The notes below the pieces were generated by a model. It was not told the origin of the DNA. It made no database searches and was given only the letters and a program-made list of their open reading frames with translations. DNA of 64,000 bases from Cristatella mucedo (lineage: Eukaryota; Bryozoa; Phylactolaemata; Cristatellidae): positions 4,617,001 through 4,681,000 of the forward strand of contig WPIO01000009.1 in NCBI GenBank assembly GCA_009760855.2. Direction: 5' to 3'. Shown here piece by piece: positions 31,436 through 43,179 of this stretch; positions within the stretch are counted from its first letter, which is position 1; the number at the start of each line of letters is the position of its first letter. The position numbers and the translations under genes were made by a program.

Positions 31436-31562
31436 CTGATTTAACTCAGCCTCTTTTGTATAGCGACAGAAGAGCCTTTACGGCTACTACCACTGCTTGC
31501 AGCGGCAATACAGGATCGTCCGCCGCAGGATTCGAACTCACGACCTAGGTATAGAGGTCGTG
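31436..31562 (-). mobile_element. SINE family 2
   Basis: Minus-strand B box CGTGAGTTCGAATCCTGCGG, body TGCCGCTGCAAGCAGTGGTA, and tail GCTCTTCTGTCGCTATACAA then AAGAGGCTGAGTTAAATC. Confidence 0.8.
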
Positions 31563-31564
31563 AA

Positions 31565-32825
31565 TTTTGGGTTCCCAGCAATGGTTGTAGGCCTTCCCCC
31601 CTACCGTCGTTTCCCGTACATTCCCCCTGGTGGACTCTAAGACATTTCTCTCCCCCCACATCATCCCCTCCCAGGGTGAGACTTTCCACCCTACATTAAT
31701 GAATGTATAACTAAGAATACAGATATATATATATATATTATTTCTATTGAATTCAATTGAAATAATATTGAATTCATTCTATTGAAATCATATTTTTGTG
31801 TGTACCTGCTTTGGAACTAGCAAAGCAGCCTCGGCCACTAATGTTTGCCCCACCTGCAGCAGGCGGTTCTGCAATTGACTTGGTGCAGCGTTCGGCTTTT
31901 GATGTTAGCACGTGGCCCACCACACATGCACTCCTCTATCTGCGGTGAGTCAGCCCCAGCTCGTACATGTACCTGCTGAGTGAATGAAGATCGAGCTCGT
32001 TTACCACTCACGTTCGCCCGCTCTGTGTCTCCGTGAGACTCCACAAGAACAGCCGCCGCCGAGGGAGACACTGTCACGAAACAATATCAACTCTGTGTAA
32101 GCGGCGACTCGATAGCACGACGGAGGCGGTACGGTCAGCGCGACGTCGGCGGCGGTGGCGGCGTTTGACGCGCGACGCCCGGTGCAGCAACGACTGCGAC
32201 GGCGGCGGCGAGGTTTGGACGGGCTGTAGCCGGCGGTGCCGACGTCGGGAGGGGCGGCGGCAGCGTCGGCGGCTACCGAAAATACTGCTACGCGCTCGCT
32301 GCTGGTTCCGAGAGCTTCTGCTGCTGGCCGCTCGGGGCAGAGCTGTGACCTTGCACTTGGTGGTCTGCCGAAAATCAGGGCCGCAGCGACCACATTTCTA
32401 ATGACTATAATGTAGGAATATGTTAAATATTTTATACTAAATTATATTTTTACAAGATATATAGACAATACAGTCTATATCATGGCATTTCCATACAGGA
32501 GGGGAGGAAATACTATAGCCCAGTGGGGATAAATGTCCTACCCCGGGGGGGGGGGAGTCCATACCCACCAGCAATACTCTGGCAGTGGAAGTACTTACTA
32601 GCTGAAATTCTCCGAGCTTTCCACCTTAGCACCTTTTTTGCAATGCGTTAGGATATTTATAAATCTCCGAGCTCTCGTCCATCAGCCTGCGGAAATGCTG
32701 TACAGCTCGAATGGCCGACTGAAGCTGTAGTCGCGTTCCACCTCTTTGAACTAGCATTAACAGTGGCGCTTTTCTTTAAATTATCGGACCCGTTGCTTAT
32801 TTATTTCCTGGACTGAGAGGATAAC
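31565..32825. other. No gene recognised; CpG-rich patch 32030-32400
   Basis: The patch is dense in CGGCGG repeats and codes for Arg-rich frames on both strands. No known domain. A G run lies at 32548-32560 and AT-rich sequence at 32400-32480. Confidence 0.45.
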
Positions 32826-32829
32826 AGTT

Positions 32830-33130
32830 ATTGGATCGGAGGTGTGTCGTCCACGAGTATGGATGGACATGAGCATATAGTGGCTTATTTCAGTAAATTA
32901 CTAAGTGTATCAGGACGGAATTCTAGTGATGCAATGATAGAACGCTTAGCCATAATAAAGAGTCCGGGTAAATTCCATCCATTTCTATATGGGGTTCGTT
33001 TCACGATCCACGTTGACTTTTCGGCCCTGAAGCGGGTTTTACACTCGAAGACCCGGTAGGACAACTCACTAGGTGGGCTGGAAAGCTAGAACAAAATAAT
33101 AATCAAGGAAACGATTGAACGATCAGGCTC
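32830..33130 (+). pseudogene. Ty3/gypsy-like retrotransposon RNase H fragment
   Basis: The plus strand reads HEHIVAYFSKLLSVSGRNSS, then IERLAIIK, FHPFLYGVRFTIHVDFSALK, and in a shifted frame LTRWAGKLEQ. This is the order of the RNase H domain of LTR retrotransposon Pol (usual: AY.S..L...E..Y...E.E.LA, F..YL.G..F...TDH..L, RW...L). No flanking integrase, RT or LTR was seen. Frameshifted and isolated. Confidence 0.7.
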
Positions 33131-33950
33131 AGTCTCGCCCAGCTCAGTGTCCGGGTGCGTCTGCGTCGCCTCAGAGATTTTGGTGCATGCGAGTCCTGCA
33201 TAGTTCTTATAGGACAGTTTTCTTTATTTCGACACTGCTGGTATCAAAACTTGTGGGTTAACATTTATGAGACTCCGAGCTTGGTCCACGGTTGGTCTGC
33301 TTTGTCGGGGACATGCATGAATTCTCAATCGCCCGGATTTCGGTCTCTGTTTTGGACAGATTTTAACTATAAAAAATGCTTCCTCGTGTATAACGTCTTG
33401 CTGATAGTTTCGTGATAAATGGTTACAGCTTGTCTTTGAAAAAATCTTCCAAGAGTCTCTGTTGAGGTAAATTATTGTAGCAAATGATCCAGTCAGCGTG
33501 GTTTCAGTGTAATTTTCGACAGACTAGGAAGCTTATTGGTTTGCTGTTGTAGTTCACTTTATAGACGTCTTGTTCTGGTCAGGCAACGCCTTTAGCCACA
33601 ATTAAAATTTTGATGTGTGAATCTGCGTCTTCTAAGGTTGAAACCATTTGCATTGCTCAATAGAAGCAAAATGGCAGCTATCGTTTTCCTTCCATTGAAT
33701 ACCAACGCTGCCAGGCAGATGCAGCGTCGGTTCAGAATCGTCAGGATCCGAAGCTAGACTTTCAGTCTGTCGCTCGGCTCTCTTATTTTTTCTAAGTTAC
33801 TGCTTTAGTACTGCAATAAGGTCTTTATAAGTCAACGGATGGTATGGCATTAGGAAATCAGATTATCTAGGTACGCTAGACATTGAGAAAAATGGTAGCG
33901 ACCCCGGCGGCTTAATAAAAAATCTTACCGTCTTGATCTCATCAAAACTA
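33131..33950. other. No gene recognised
   Basis: Possibly more of the decayed LTR element at its left edge, but nothing readable. Confidence 0.4.
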
Positions 33951-33954
33951 AGAA

Positions 33955-34600
33955 GACTAAAACGTTGTTACGCATGAGAGTTTTATATAGCAAACTCAAA
34001 ACCTAAGCGGCTTTTTGTACACGTGTGATAGCCAACAGACTTCATCTCAGGAAACAAAGTGAAAGTAGCAGCATAACTGAGTCGGCACGGCAGTAGCGAA
34101 ACTGAGTGGCTTTGAACTAGCTGCTCAAGACTGCTGGGAAGAATGTGCCACCGTCGGTAGCAGGAAAATAGATGTCGTCGCATAAGAATTGTGAAGGCGA
34201 GTTCATCAGTCTAGGACCTACAGAGAAAAAACTAATGCTACCAACGATCCTTAAGCGTAAGGAGGCCACACCTAATTTATTGTTCACAGAGGACCTGAGA
34301 GCACGAGGAGGAGGCTGGAAACTGGTGCAGCGCTTCAGCTAAGTGTGAAGGAGCTAAGCCACTGCAGGCCTTGCGGGTCAGCCTAGGAACTTAATTCAGT
34401 ACCCGTTCATAAGTCACTAGAGGCTATCATGTAGCTCCTTGATGAAAGAAGACGCGAGGTTGAATTTCTTGAATTTGTTTACAGGCCTTTAAACCAGTTC
34501 ATTGCCGGCTGTGGTGGCTTTTGTAGCTTGAGTCGGCTGGCGGCATGCCTTGATAAGACGACTGCTGCGGTGTTCAAGATACCGCAGTAGAGAGCGGCAT
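33955..34600 (-). mobile_element. Second LINE family, decayed 3' copy
   Basis: The minus strand matches the copy at 51030-52085: CTCTCAGGTCCTCTGTG, AACAATAAATTAGGTGTG, TGTAGGTCCTAGACTGATGA, and the 3' part GAAGTCTGTTGGCTATCA. The reading frame is destroyed. Confidence 0.7.
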
Positions 34601-36355
34601 GGCGAAACTGATGGCGATTAATGACGTACGTCTCTCTGTTTTAGTGCTTCTGCTTCCGTGCTCCCGTTTAAGTTCTTTCACACGATCAAGGCAGCACCCT
34701 TGATTGAGTTTTCTCCTCATGCATTGTACAATGGTATCAACTGTAAATTGTTATATAATAATATATAAATTATATAATTCAAATTGTATAATTAAAATAT
34801 TTACTTTACATGATATTTTCATATATAATATTATAGGTTTTATATAATATTTACCTTATATAATTCAAATATTTACAATTTAAATTGTATCAATCCCTGC
34901 CCTTATCTTTTGGGCAAGGATTACGATCGCATAAGGATCTTCTGTATCCCTGGAAAGTCTTTCTCTGTCGACATCCAAGAGTGAGCAGGGGTCGAGAAGC
35001 ACACATTCTCCTGGCATTGATGCTGTCCGCAGCAGCAGACTTGCGTACACTGTTCTTGTACTTTACCTCTCCGCGGACCTTCCGCCTTAAACCAACGGTA
35101 CACGTGGACGCAAAGAGGCTCTCATCCCCAAAGTGCCAGACGATGCATGCAGGCTTCGACGGATAGGATAGAGCGATGCGGTGCTACAATGTTCTCGAGT
35201 TTGATCACTAACTTTGAGCTGAAGGATGGCTCGTGAAATAGCTGCGACCAGCATGCTTATGAGCAGTTCGGGATTTATTTATGTAACCCGATTGATGTGT
35301 GACTGTCGACCAGGCCGGTGATATAAGCAGAAAGATAAAGCGACTCGAGCAGCCCTCTTTGGCGGCCTGGATATGCCTGTATGTTATTCATTTCACTGCA
35401 TGTCAGCTGCTTTGTTAGGGGTCTACTAGAAGTCGCCCGCCTAACGGCTGCAATGTAAAGGCAATTTTTTAGCACAATGGCGAGTTCGGCCCTGTTAATT
35501 TCGCTGCTTGTGGAATTTTGGAGCACTCCGTCTTTACCGTTTTGCAAATCTCAGGTCTGTGCGAAATGCATGGACTGTGCCCCCGAAATATTTCGCGGGC
35601 GTAGCAGTTTCGCTTCTCGGCGAACGGTGGCCGGGGGGGGGGGGGGGCGTGGCGGGGCAGACCCGGCACGTCAGTCAGTCTGGAGGCTCAGCGAGCGTGA
35701 CTTGGCCGAGCCTCCAGCCAACTGGCGGAGCTCATGGGCGTCTAGCCCTCGCTAGATAGCGATGGCTTCACTTCAACGGTCCGCTGCAATAATCCGATTA
35801 CTGTATCTTATAAGTCACGAGCGAGCGGGTGGGCTCGCGGTTGATAGTAGCCAGTCGGGCCAAGGTAAAACGTAACAAACGTTCCTCCCCCCCCCCGCCG
35901 CCCCGCCCCGCCCCCAGCCCCGCTCCTCCCTTTCTTTCGGTAAGCAGCCCGAAACATCCCAGGCAGGCCGAGCCACATGGAAGGCGGACCAGCACGCAGC
36001 GGCGGCCGAGCGCTGGCCTGTCATAAGACTATACAGGCGGCAGCAGCGGCTAATCCACCGCCACTCGGCCGTCCTCAGCTTGAATAATAAGAAATATTAA
36101 CAGCCACATGTGTATCGCTGGTATCAAAATTCGGCGTCGCCACCTCGTTTGGCTCTATCGCAGATTGCTACCATAAGTTTTTATTTCCAGACGGACGCCC
36201 TCTTTGAGCCTGTCGCCGTAGCCGTCGCGCCTTTATCTTCCCCGCCATCAGCCATCCCACCAACGAACTTGGCTTCAAAGCGTCAGTGGAACCTTCCACA
36301 TTTCATGCATTAAGGCCGTCAGCACTTGAAGGTTAAAAGGTTACAGATTTTCTGA
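34601..36355. other. No gene recognised; AT-rich and G-run tracts
   Basis: 34735-34890 is a very AT-rich block with repeated TATATAAT and AATTCAAAT words. 35633-35647 is a 15-G run and 35885-35895 a C run with CpG-rich surroundings. No protein recognised. Confidence 0.45.
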
Positions 36356-36357
36356 CT

Positions 36358-36510
36358 CGACGACCTCACTTCTGCAACAGCCATCGAGCTTTGACGGCTA
36401 TCGTCGCAGCTTTCAGTGGCTAAATGGTCAACCGCAGCATGACTCCGAACCCACGACCTGGGTCGTGAAGAGCGAGCACCTAAACCGTGGGCTAAGACCC
36501 AGGGGCCGCA
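36358..36510 (-). mobile_element. SINE family 2
   Basis: Minus-strand A-box side CTTAGCCCACGGTTTAGGTG, B box CGTGGGTTCGGAGTCATGC, and body/tail AGCCGTCAAAGCTCGATGGC. Somewhat diverged. Confidence 0.65.
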
Positions 36511-37620
36511 CTCCGCTGGAAACAGGCCAGTTCCTTTAGCCGTGCTGGTATCTTAATCGATACCTGAAACAATCTTAAGCTAGCGCGAGATGTAGTACGC
36601 ACAAAACACAAGGGGGGCAGAACTCGTCGCACGAGTAACGATGTGGGCGGCTTAACGCATTCAGCACTAGCAGAGGTCTCAGCAGTCCAGTCTTGTCTGC
36701 CTTTATTTCAGGTCTGCCTGCGGTGAGCCATAGACAGCGTCAAGTGTCTAATGTCCATTAAACGCATATGGCAGACTTTCCTAAGGCAGTGGTAGGTTAA
36801 GTTACTGAGAATCAGAACAAAAAGTCACACCGCACCCATTTGCTTTTAGGACATATCAAGTCAGCGAGCAACCGTACCATGGGCGTTACCGCACAAAGTC
36901 AGTCGACACGCATTTGCACGAAGATGACGGCATAGGATTCGCCAGATTTCAAAGTCAATGGTACCATCGCAGAAGAAGTCACGTAAGCATTATGACACAC
37001 GAGAGTAGATGTTTCCTTAAGTCGCCAACAATTCTTAAGAGTGATCGTCGTGAAAACGTAGAGCTAACGACGTATGCGTGTAGTCTTTTTTCAGGTTTCG
37101 TAAAGCAGCGACATCTAATAAATAGCATTGCCACCCTACCAAATAAAGCATGGTTATTCGCACCCTAACACACTGGCAAAATGTACTCGTCAACGCGACA
37201 GCACCACGACGACGTGTTATTGCCCAACAGCGCCAGCGGCCAGCAGGAGCAGCACTGCACTCCGCACAGCACAGCCGGTTACCGTTCCCAGAACTAATTT
37301 TGGCTTCGACCCTCAATGGCTCAATGACCCTCATCAAAGGACCCGGCCAGCAATAAATGCACATCAGAAGGCAACAGAGCCCTCAACTGGGTATCCAAAT
37401 CCACAGCCACGCCCATCCATAAGATCACAGACGCCGCCCTCACCCCAGCCCAGCACTCATGGGTATGGGTGGATACGGGCAAGAGTATGGGCATGGCTAC
37501 CCAGTACCCAGAGGGCTCTGGTTTGAACTCCGCCTAAAAAACTCTGCCTTTGGCTCTGCAAAAACTGCTGGCAAACCCGGGCGCTTGAATCCCACGAAAA
37601 ACTCTGCCTTTGACTCCGTT
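36511..37620. other. No gene recognised
   Basis: Short ORFs only. 37525-37612 contains an imperfect repeat (AAAAACTCTGCCTTTG twice) just before the large array. Confidence 0.45.
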
Positions 37621-37624
37621 GCCG

Positions 37625-38054
37625 TCTCTGTCTCTCTGTCTCTGTCTCTCGGTCTCTGTCTCTCTGTCTCTCTGTCTCTCTGTCTCTCTGTCTCTCTGTC
37701 TCTCTGTCTCTCTGTCTCTCTGTCTCTCTGTCTCTCTGTCTCTCTGTCTCTCTGTCTCTGTCTCTCCGTCTCTGTCTCTCTGTCTCTCTGTCTCTCTGTC
37801 TCTGTCTCTCTGTCTCTCTGTCTCTCTGTCTCTGTCTCTCTGTCTCTCTGTCTCTCTGTCTCTCTGTTTCTGTCTCTCTGTCTCTCTGTCTCTCTGTCTC
37901 TCTGTCTCTCTGTCTCTCTGTCTCTCTGTTTCTGTCTCTTTCTCTGTCTCTCTGTCTCTCTGTCTTTCTGTCTCTCTGTCTCTCTGTCTCTCTGTCTCTC
38001 TGTCTCTCTGTCTCTCTGTCTCTCTGTCTCTCTGTCTCTGTCTCTGTCTCTCTA
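37625..38054. repeat. Large (TCTCTCTG)n array
   Basis: About 430 bases built of TCTCTCTG octamers with scattered TCTG, TCCG, TTTC and TTTG variants. It is open in several frames only because the repeat lacks stop codons, and is not a gene. Confidence 0.98.
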
Positions 38055-39595
38055 TGTGCGAGAATTCCAGGAGATTCTTAAGTTGGTATGACATGGTGCC
38101 TTAATCACTGTCAATATGTACTAAAAAAGTGGCAGGTCGTTAGCCTCTGGTTCCCCGTGGTGGTAACTCCCAACGGTGAGCGGGTATCGTGGTTTTTCTC
38201 CAGAACAGCTGTGCTGAATGCGATGCAGCTGCCTAGGACCAGTCATCTAGTGATACGACACGACTGTCAGTGCGGTGTAACTATCAAACCAGTGAAACGG
38301 AAGCAACCTATCAAGGCCCTGTTAGACTAGTTTTCAAATCAAAGATCCCCGGGGTCTTTCGTGGGCTTACCAACTGCTAACAAGTGTCCTCTTTCATGAG
38401 GGATGCTGCTGCAGCTGCTGCTGCCCTGTCGTGGAGTTCCTGTGAGGGTAATTGATGCGTCGAGTATTTCCTGCTCAGGCTTAGCGGTAAAGGGGGCCAA
38501 GAGTGACGGCACACTTCTGGCTGTCTTACGACTAACAGCTACTGTGTCGCAGCCTTTTGGTTAAGCACAGTATTTTCTCTTGTCTTAAAGAGCAAATCTT
38601 AGACACGCGCAGCCTAACCATTCTAGCCTGCCTTCTAGGCAGGCTAGAAAACCGTGCACCGGCTCCTGTGGCAGCATTTATGCAACATCTTTGTAAGCGT
38701 CTCCTTCTGGCTCAATAATCCCTAACTGCGCTTTCTGTGCCGTGAGGAATTTCCCCGAAAAACGAAGTTCTGACGAGCGTCGAGTACAGCTAGCACATAT
38801 TTAAAGAGGGCGAGTCCGTTTTTTTATAGCAGCTCGAAAGAAATTGCTCGGTCATAGACAGCTAAATGCTTGTCGTTTGTGCCTGGCGTCTAGTCAGCAT
38901 GCTCTCCCGGGTCCGCTCTTCCTTGGCCTGCGATGACTTTCCTAGGGCGGGCTGAGACTGCAGCTCTGTCTTACTCTTAGCAGCTTTACGAGGCCCGGCT
39001 CGTGCTGTGCCTGCCATCGCGTCGCTATCGTCGCTAAAATCCATTCCTGACTGCCGCCGCTTCTGCCTGCGGGGAGGTGCGTGCGTGCTTCGGGAATCCC
39101 TTGCAGCAGGGTGCCTACTTGTAACAACAGAAGGTACAGGCGGCGGCGGCGGCGGCGGATGCGGCGGGGCACAGAGAACGTACCTGGAAGGGGGCGGGGC
39201 ACAGAGAACGCATCTGGAAGGGGGCCGGGCACGAGTCCAGCATTTCCAACAGCACTGTCTCCTCCAGCACGCTCTTCCTCAAGCGGTGCTTTGAGCAAGT
39301 TCTGCAGTGCTCTCAGTCTACCTTGGTTTATCATCAGGTCTAATCTATAAACGCGTCGGCACTCTCAAATTGCGCCTCTGGAATGCGCACTCAGTGACTG
39401 CAATAAGCAGCTGATAATACTTCAGCTGATTGTTAAAGAAGCCATTGACCTGTTTTTTCGCCGAGAACTGGCCTCATTCGACTAGCAGCCCGCCCGTGAG
39501 TGTTAATTACTTCATGCTGTATTCACCAAGTAGCCATGTCCACAGGGTCGTTGCAGATGGAGGCCAGCGACTTTGCTAATTACACTGAGGCAGCC
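38055..39595. other. No confirmed gene; GC-rich patch with tandem duplication
   Basis: 39139-39158 is a CGG repeat. 39169-39232 is a direct duplication of about 32 bases around GGGGCACAGAGAACG. A possible coding exon on the minus strand is listed separately. Confidence 0.4.
38865..39075 (-). other. Candidate coding exon, unknown product
   Basis: A possible acceptor CCCCGCAG lies near 39076. It leads on the minus strand into an open frame reading RRQSGMDFSDDSDAMAG, then Lys/Gln/Ser-rich sequence to a stop near 38862. The mixture of acidic and basic residues looks like a nuclear protein segment, but I recognise no domain and no neighbouring exon. It could be chance. Confidence 0.2.
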
Positions 39596-39599
39596 ATTG

Positions 39600-40090
39600 T
39601 TCAAACTGATAATTCAATCGACGCATATGTAAAGCGCCTAGAAAGAGATTGAGTTCTCTGAGGGCACTTTATCAAGTGTATTATTATTATTATTATTATA
39701 TTAGAGCAGCTGGTCAAGCTTCTTTGCCTATGTGAGACATTGTTCATTAAAGTATCTGCACCACAAGTCACGTGTCTTCCAAAATGACTTATTGTCGGAT
39801 GAGAACATCAGCTCCGCATTCAAGTCTATCCGATTTTACCTGGGTAGTTTTGCGAAATTTCGGCCTTGCTTAGATAAGGATACCACAACCAAGCTGGTCT
39901 TCGCATTAGTGACATCGCGTAAAGACTTCTGCATATCACTAATTGTGTGTCTTCCTAACCGGGCAATAACACGATTACATTTGGTGCAAAACTTAGCTGC
40001 AAGGCTCATCTTTCGTAAGCGTCGCATTTGTTACATTACTGTACTGCTCACCGATCTGCAACGAGTGCCTATTAAAACATCTACGGCGTC
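39600..40090 (+). mobile_element. LINE tail and RT C-terminal fragment
   Basis: 39625-39705 is a plus-strand LINE tail (AAAGCGCCTAGAAAGAGATT, (ATT)n). 39775-40085 is a separate plus-strand piece of RT C-terminus, reading like LDKDTTTKLVFALVTSRKDF then LVQNLAARLIF and LLTDLQRVPI. It lacks its own 3' end. Confidence 0.7.
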
Positions 40091-43000
40091 GACAAGCTAA
40101 ATCAGCTAAATGACTTATGGCTAACATTCATTAGTGGTAGTTCCTGGATTGTACGGGCAAGGAATCGATTTGCCACATAAAAGCCGACGCCCTGAAATTG
40201 GCGTCAGACGAGTGTGTCGGCCGTGTTTCCGGTGTTGTCCTCGGCGACGGTTGAGCGATTTGAGCTCCGGATCACCCCTGGGTCTTATCCCATGGAAAAG
40301 TGTTCCCTTTTTATGACCCAGTATTTTGGTTTCGAATTTTTCCAGTCGGCGATTCTTTATTACCAACTGAAAACGGTGTTGGCTCTTCTGCCGCTATATT
40401 TTAACGAGGCTGCTAAATCAGATAGCCCAATTGCAGGCCACCAAGGCACCGATTGCATACGTAGTGGCCATTGTTTTGAACTCCTGTATCCCTGCGGCGC
40501 TGTCAAATAGACCTCTCTGTATACGCGACGGTTACGGACTTGCGATTTTTAGGTAGGTTTAGCCCGTCGTCGTCGCTGCTCCGCTCCGCGACTGTCGGCA
40601 GCCATCGTGCGTTGCATCGGCGATGCACCTACAAGTCAGTAGCAGTGATATAGGCTGAGACCAGCGCCACTGCGAGCGCTGTCTTGGCGGCCAAGTTCTG
40701 TTCGGTCGTGAAACCCGCACACCACGTTTGCAACACAGTGCACAGACTTCTGAAGATTCTGCCATTCACCTTTAGGAACCTCAACAATACACTTACTCCG
40801 GTCTGCGTATCTGAATAACTGTCACATCAGGTCTACGTCACATCAGGTCTACCGTCGCACCAACGTCTCTTCTTACTCCGGTCGATTACGTGCGTCCCCT
40901 TACTAGCTTCAAATCACTCGGAGTCCGTTCCATCAGTTACAATGCTCTCAAAGCATTGCACTCAAATAACTAGTAATATCATGTCACCTATTAGTTAGAC
41001 ATGAGAGCTCTTACTCAGCTTTTAGTCCATTGTCTTTTACCTGGTTTACTTTTTACGCGGTTCGGTGGTATAAAACTGCTCTCGTCGCGACTAAAGGTTG
41101 CTGCGAAATGCTTCTGTCTAGCACCCCAACGAACCCGTCTTTTTTCCTCGGCCGACGTTTATCAGGGAATGTTTGAAAGAGTGATATCTGGGCGTCCTAC
41201 TTACTAACGGCCGTATATCTTTTGCAAGCTTTTGTTTGCTTGTCTGAACATGATAAGTGTGTATTATTTCCAACTTGCCTAAGCAGGATACGCTGCTTTT
41301 CAGAAATTGTCCGCGATTGCTGCTCCTGCTGCGAGTTTTAAAGTACCTGAATAGAGATCAAGTTCACTATGAATTTAAGACAAGCAGTATAATTAATAAT
41401 TGTGATGTTATTACAGTGCTATCGCCGTAACGAGCGCTGAGTAGGCCATGTCAAAGTTAGCCTCGCGACGCGTCCATTAGTGAAAGCTATGCATCAAGGG
41501 CAAAACGAGTCTTATAAGCTCTTATTCTTATTATAAGAGTTAAAAATTAAACGAGTCTTATAAGCTATGCTCTTATTCCAGCCGAGCTAGAAATGGCTGC
41601 GTCTCGCGCACGCGAGTTTCTTGAGCGTCGCATATGTGCCACACTAAGGTTCAAGCGTCTTTACTGCCTGTCCTAAACACGGAACTGGTTATATGTAATC
41701 CCGCTGCCGCTTAGCCTTCGTGAGGCTGCTGAACCGCGTGTCCTTTGCGCCAGTGGCGGCCAAGTATGCGATGCTTTGGTAGAGGAGATACTCAACGACT
41801 GGCACATCTTCAATGGGTTATAGCCTAATCCTAACTATTTTGAGGAACTACAACGATCGTGCCAAAGCGCTTCCTGCACTCACGTCTTCTGTCAAAAAAC
41901 GTGGCGACAAAAAGGGCGACGGTGCCAGTGCTTGCCAGCGAACGGCAAAATCGGTGCGCCTCGGAGCGTGGCTAACAGGTCGCGAATGCTGTCTCTGTGC
42001 GTGCACGAAGGTATGTAGATCGTAACTCGGTACGGCTGCGGCGGTAAATAGATAGCACCCCGCCCCATGCCTTAGTGTAGCCAGTCCATATCCTTAGCTT
42101 AGAGCAGTCTAGTCGATTGACACAGAGGGCTACAAGTGTGGGTGTAGCATTAGCCGTGTAGACAACTCCTAACGACTCGAACCCTCGCGAGCCGCTGACT
42201 CATTCGATGCCCAAAGCATGACTTACGCATTCGAGGCCCGAATTACGGCTAACTGACACGAGGCCCGTGGCGCAATTGACCATCTATTTTACGCGAAGCA
42301 TCCGGTTTATACAGTTTTTTTTAATGAGGAACAGCTAATAATCTCTAGGGCTGTCGCAATCTGGCAGCCGACATGGCATTCCAACGTTGCGGTGCGGTGA
42401 CCTAGAGAGAACTTGATTCGCTTTATCGATTTCCAGCTTTCGTTCTCTACCCCGGTGGTTCTGTAGAGCCTTTCGCATAGTGTATTTGACTGCTGTCTGG
42501 CTATCGAACGCAGGACCCACGGCAGTGTCAAGTTTCAATGTATTCAGCCGATGCTAATAGGAACCGCATGCCGCGCCCAGGCCGGTCAACTGAGCTGAGA
42601 TCAAGGTCGAGAGCAGCACGGACGCATATTGATCCTCATGAGACTTGATGCGCCAAGAATAGTTATCGGCGAGTAGGCGGCACTACATAAGCGCTGCCGC
42701 AACAATTGAATGAGATTGGGTCGATAATTGGTACAGCCCAACATATCAAAATACGTCCTGATTAGTTGACTAGTTTTTAGCACAGTTTTCGCCGCTCTGG
42801 CGGTGTAAAGTGTTATTTCCTACTGTTTATTCCTCAGTAACCTAGCAGCTGGCTATTATTCGTTTCAAACTTAGTTTTATGTGACCAGGACAACGATTAA
42901 CTTAAAAAGTAACCCGTTTCCACTGACAAAATTGAATACGTCGCCGCTTGTACTTCATATTTAGTCTGAATGAATGCAAATGAAACAAAACTAACACGTA

Positions 43001-43175
43001 TTTATTCCAAAGTCGTCGCAAAACGACTGCTTAAAGCGGTTCAGAAACGAGCGTTCTACATTTGCGGCAATATATTTACAATCATCTTCTATAGAACACG
43101 CCCCCCCCGCCATAATCCTCATCGCGCTTCTTGCAGAAGCACAGCCGCCTCTCGCCGCCTCGAAATGCTAGTCGC
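40091..43175. other. No gene recognised
   Basis: The only repeats noted are a plus-strand SINE tail at 41338-41385 (ACCTGAATAGAGATCAAGTT) and a local duplication at 41505-41570 (AACGAGTCTTATAAGCT twice). Short ORFs show no domain. Confidence 0.45.
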
Positions 43176-43179
43176 GCTT

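Noticed and set aside
37459-38104. Ser/Leu/Cys-rich and Arg/Glu/Asp-rich frames of about 200 residues on both strands
   Set aside because: The TCTCTCTG repeat has no stop codons in several frames. Length alone is not evidence.
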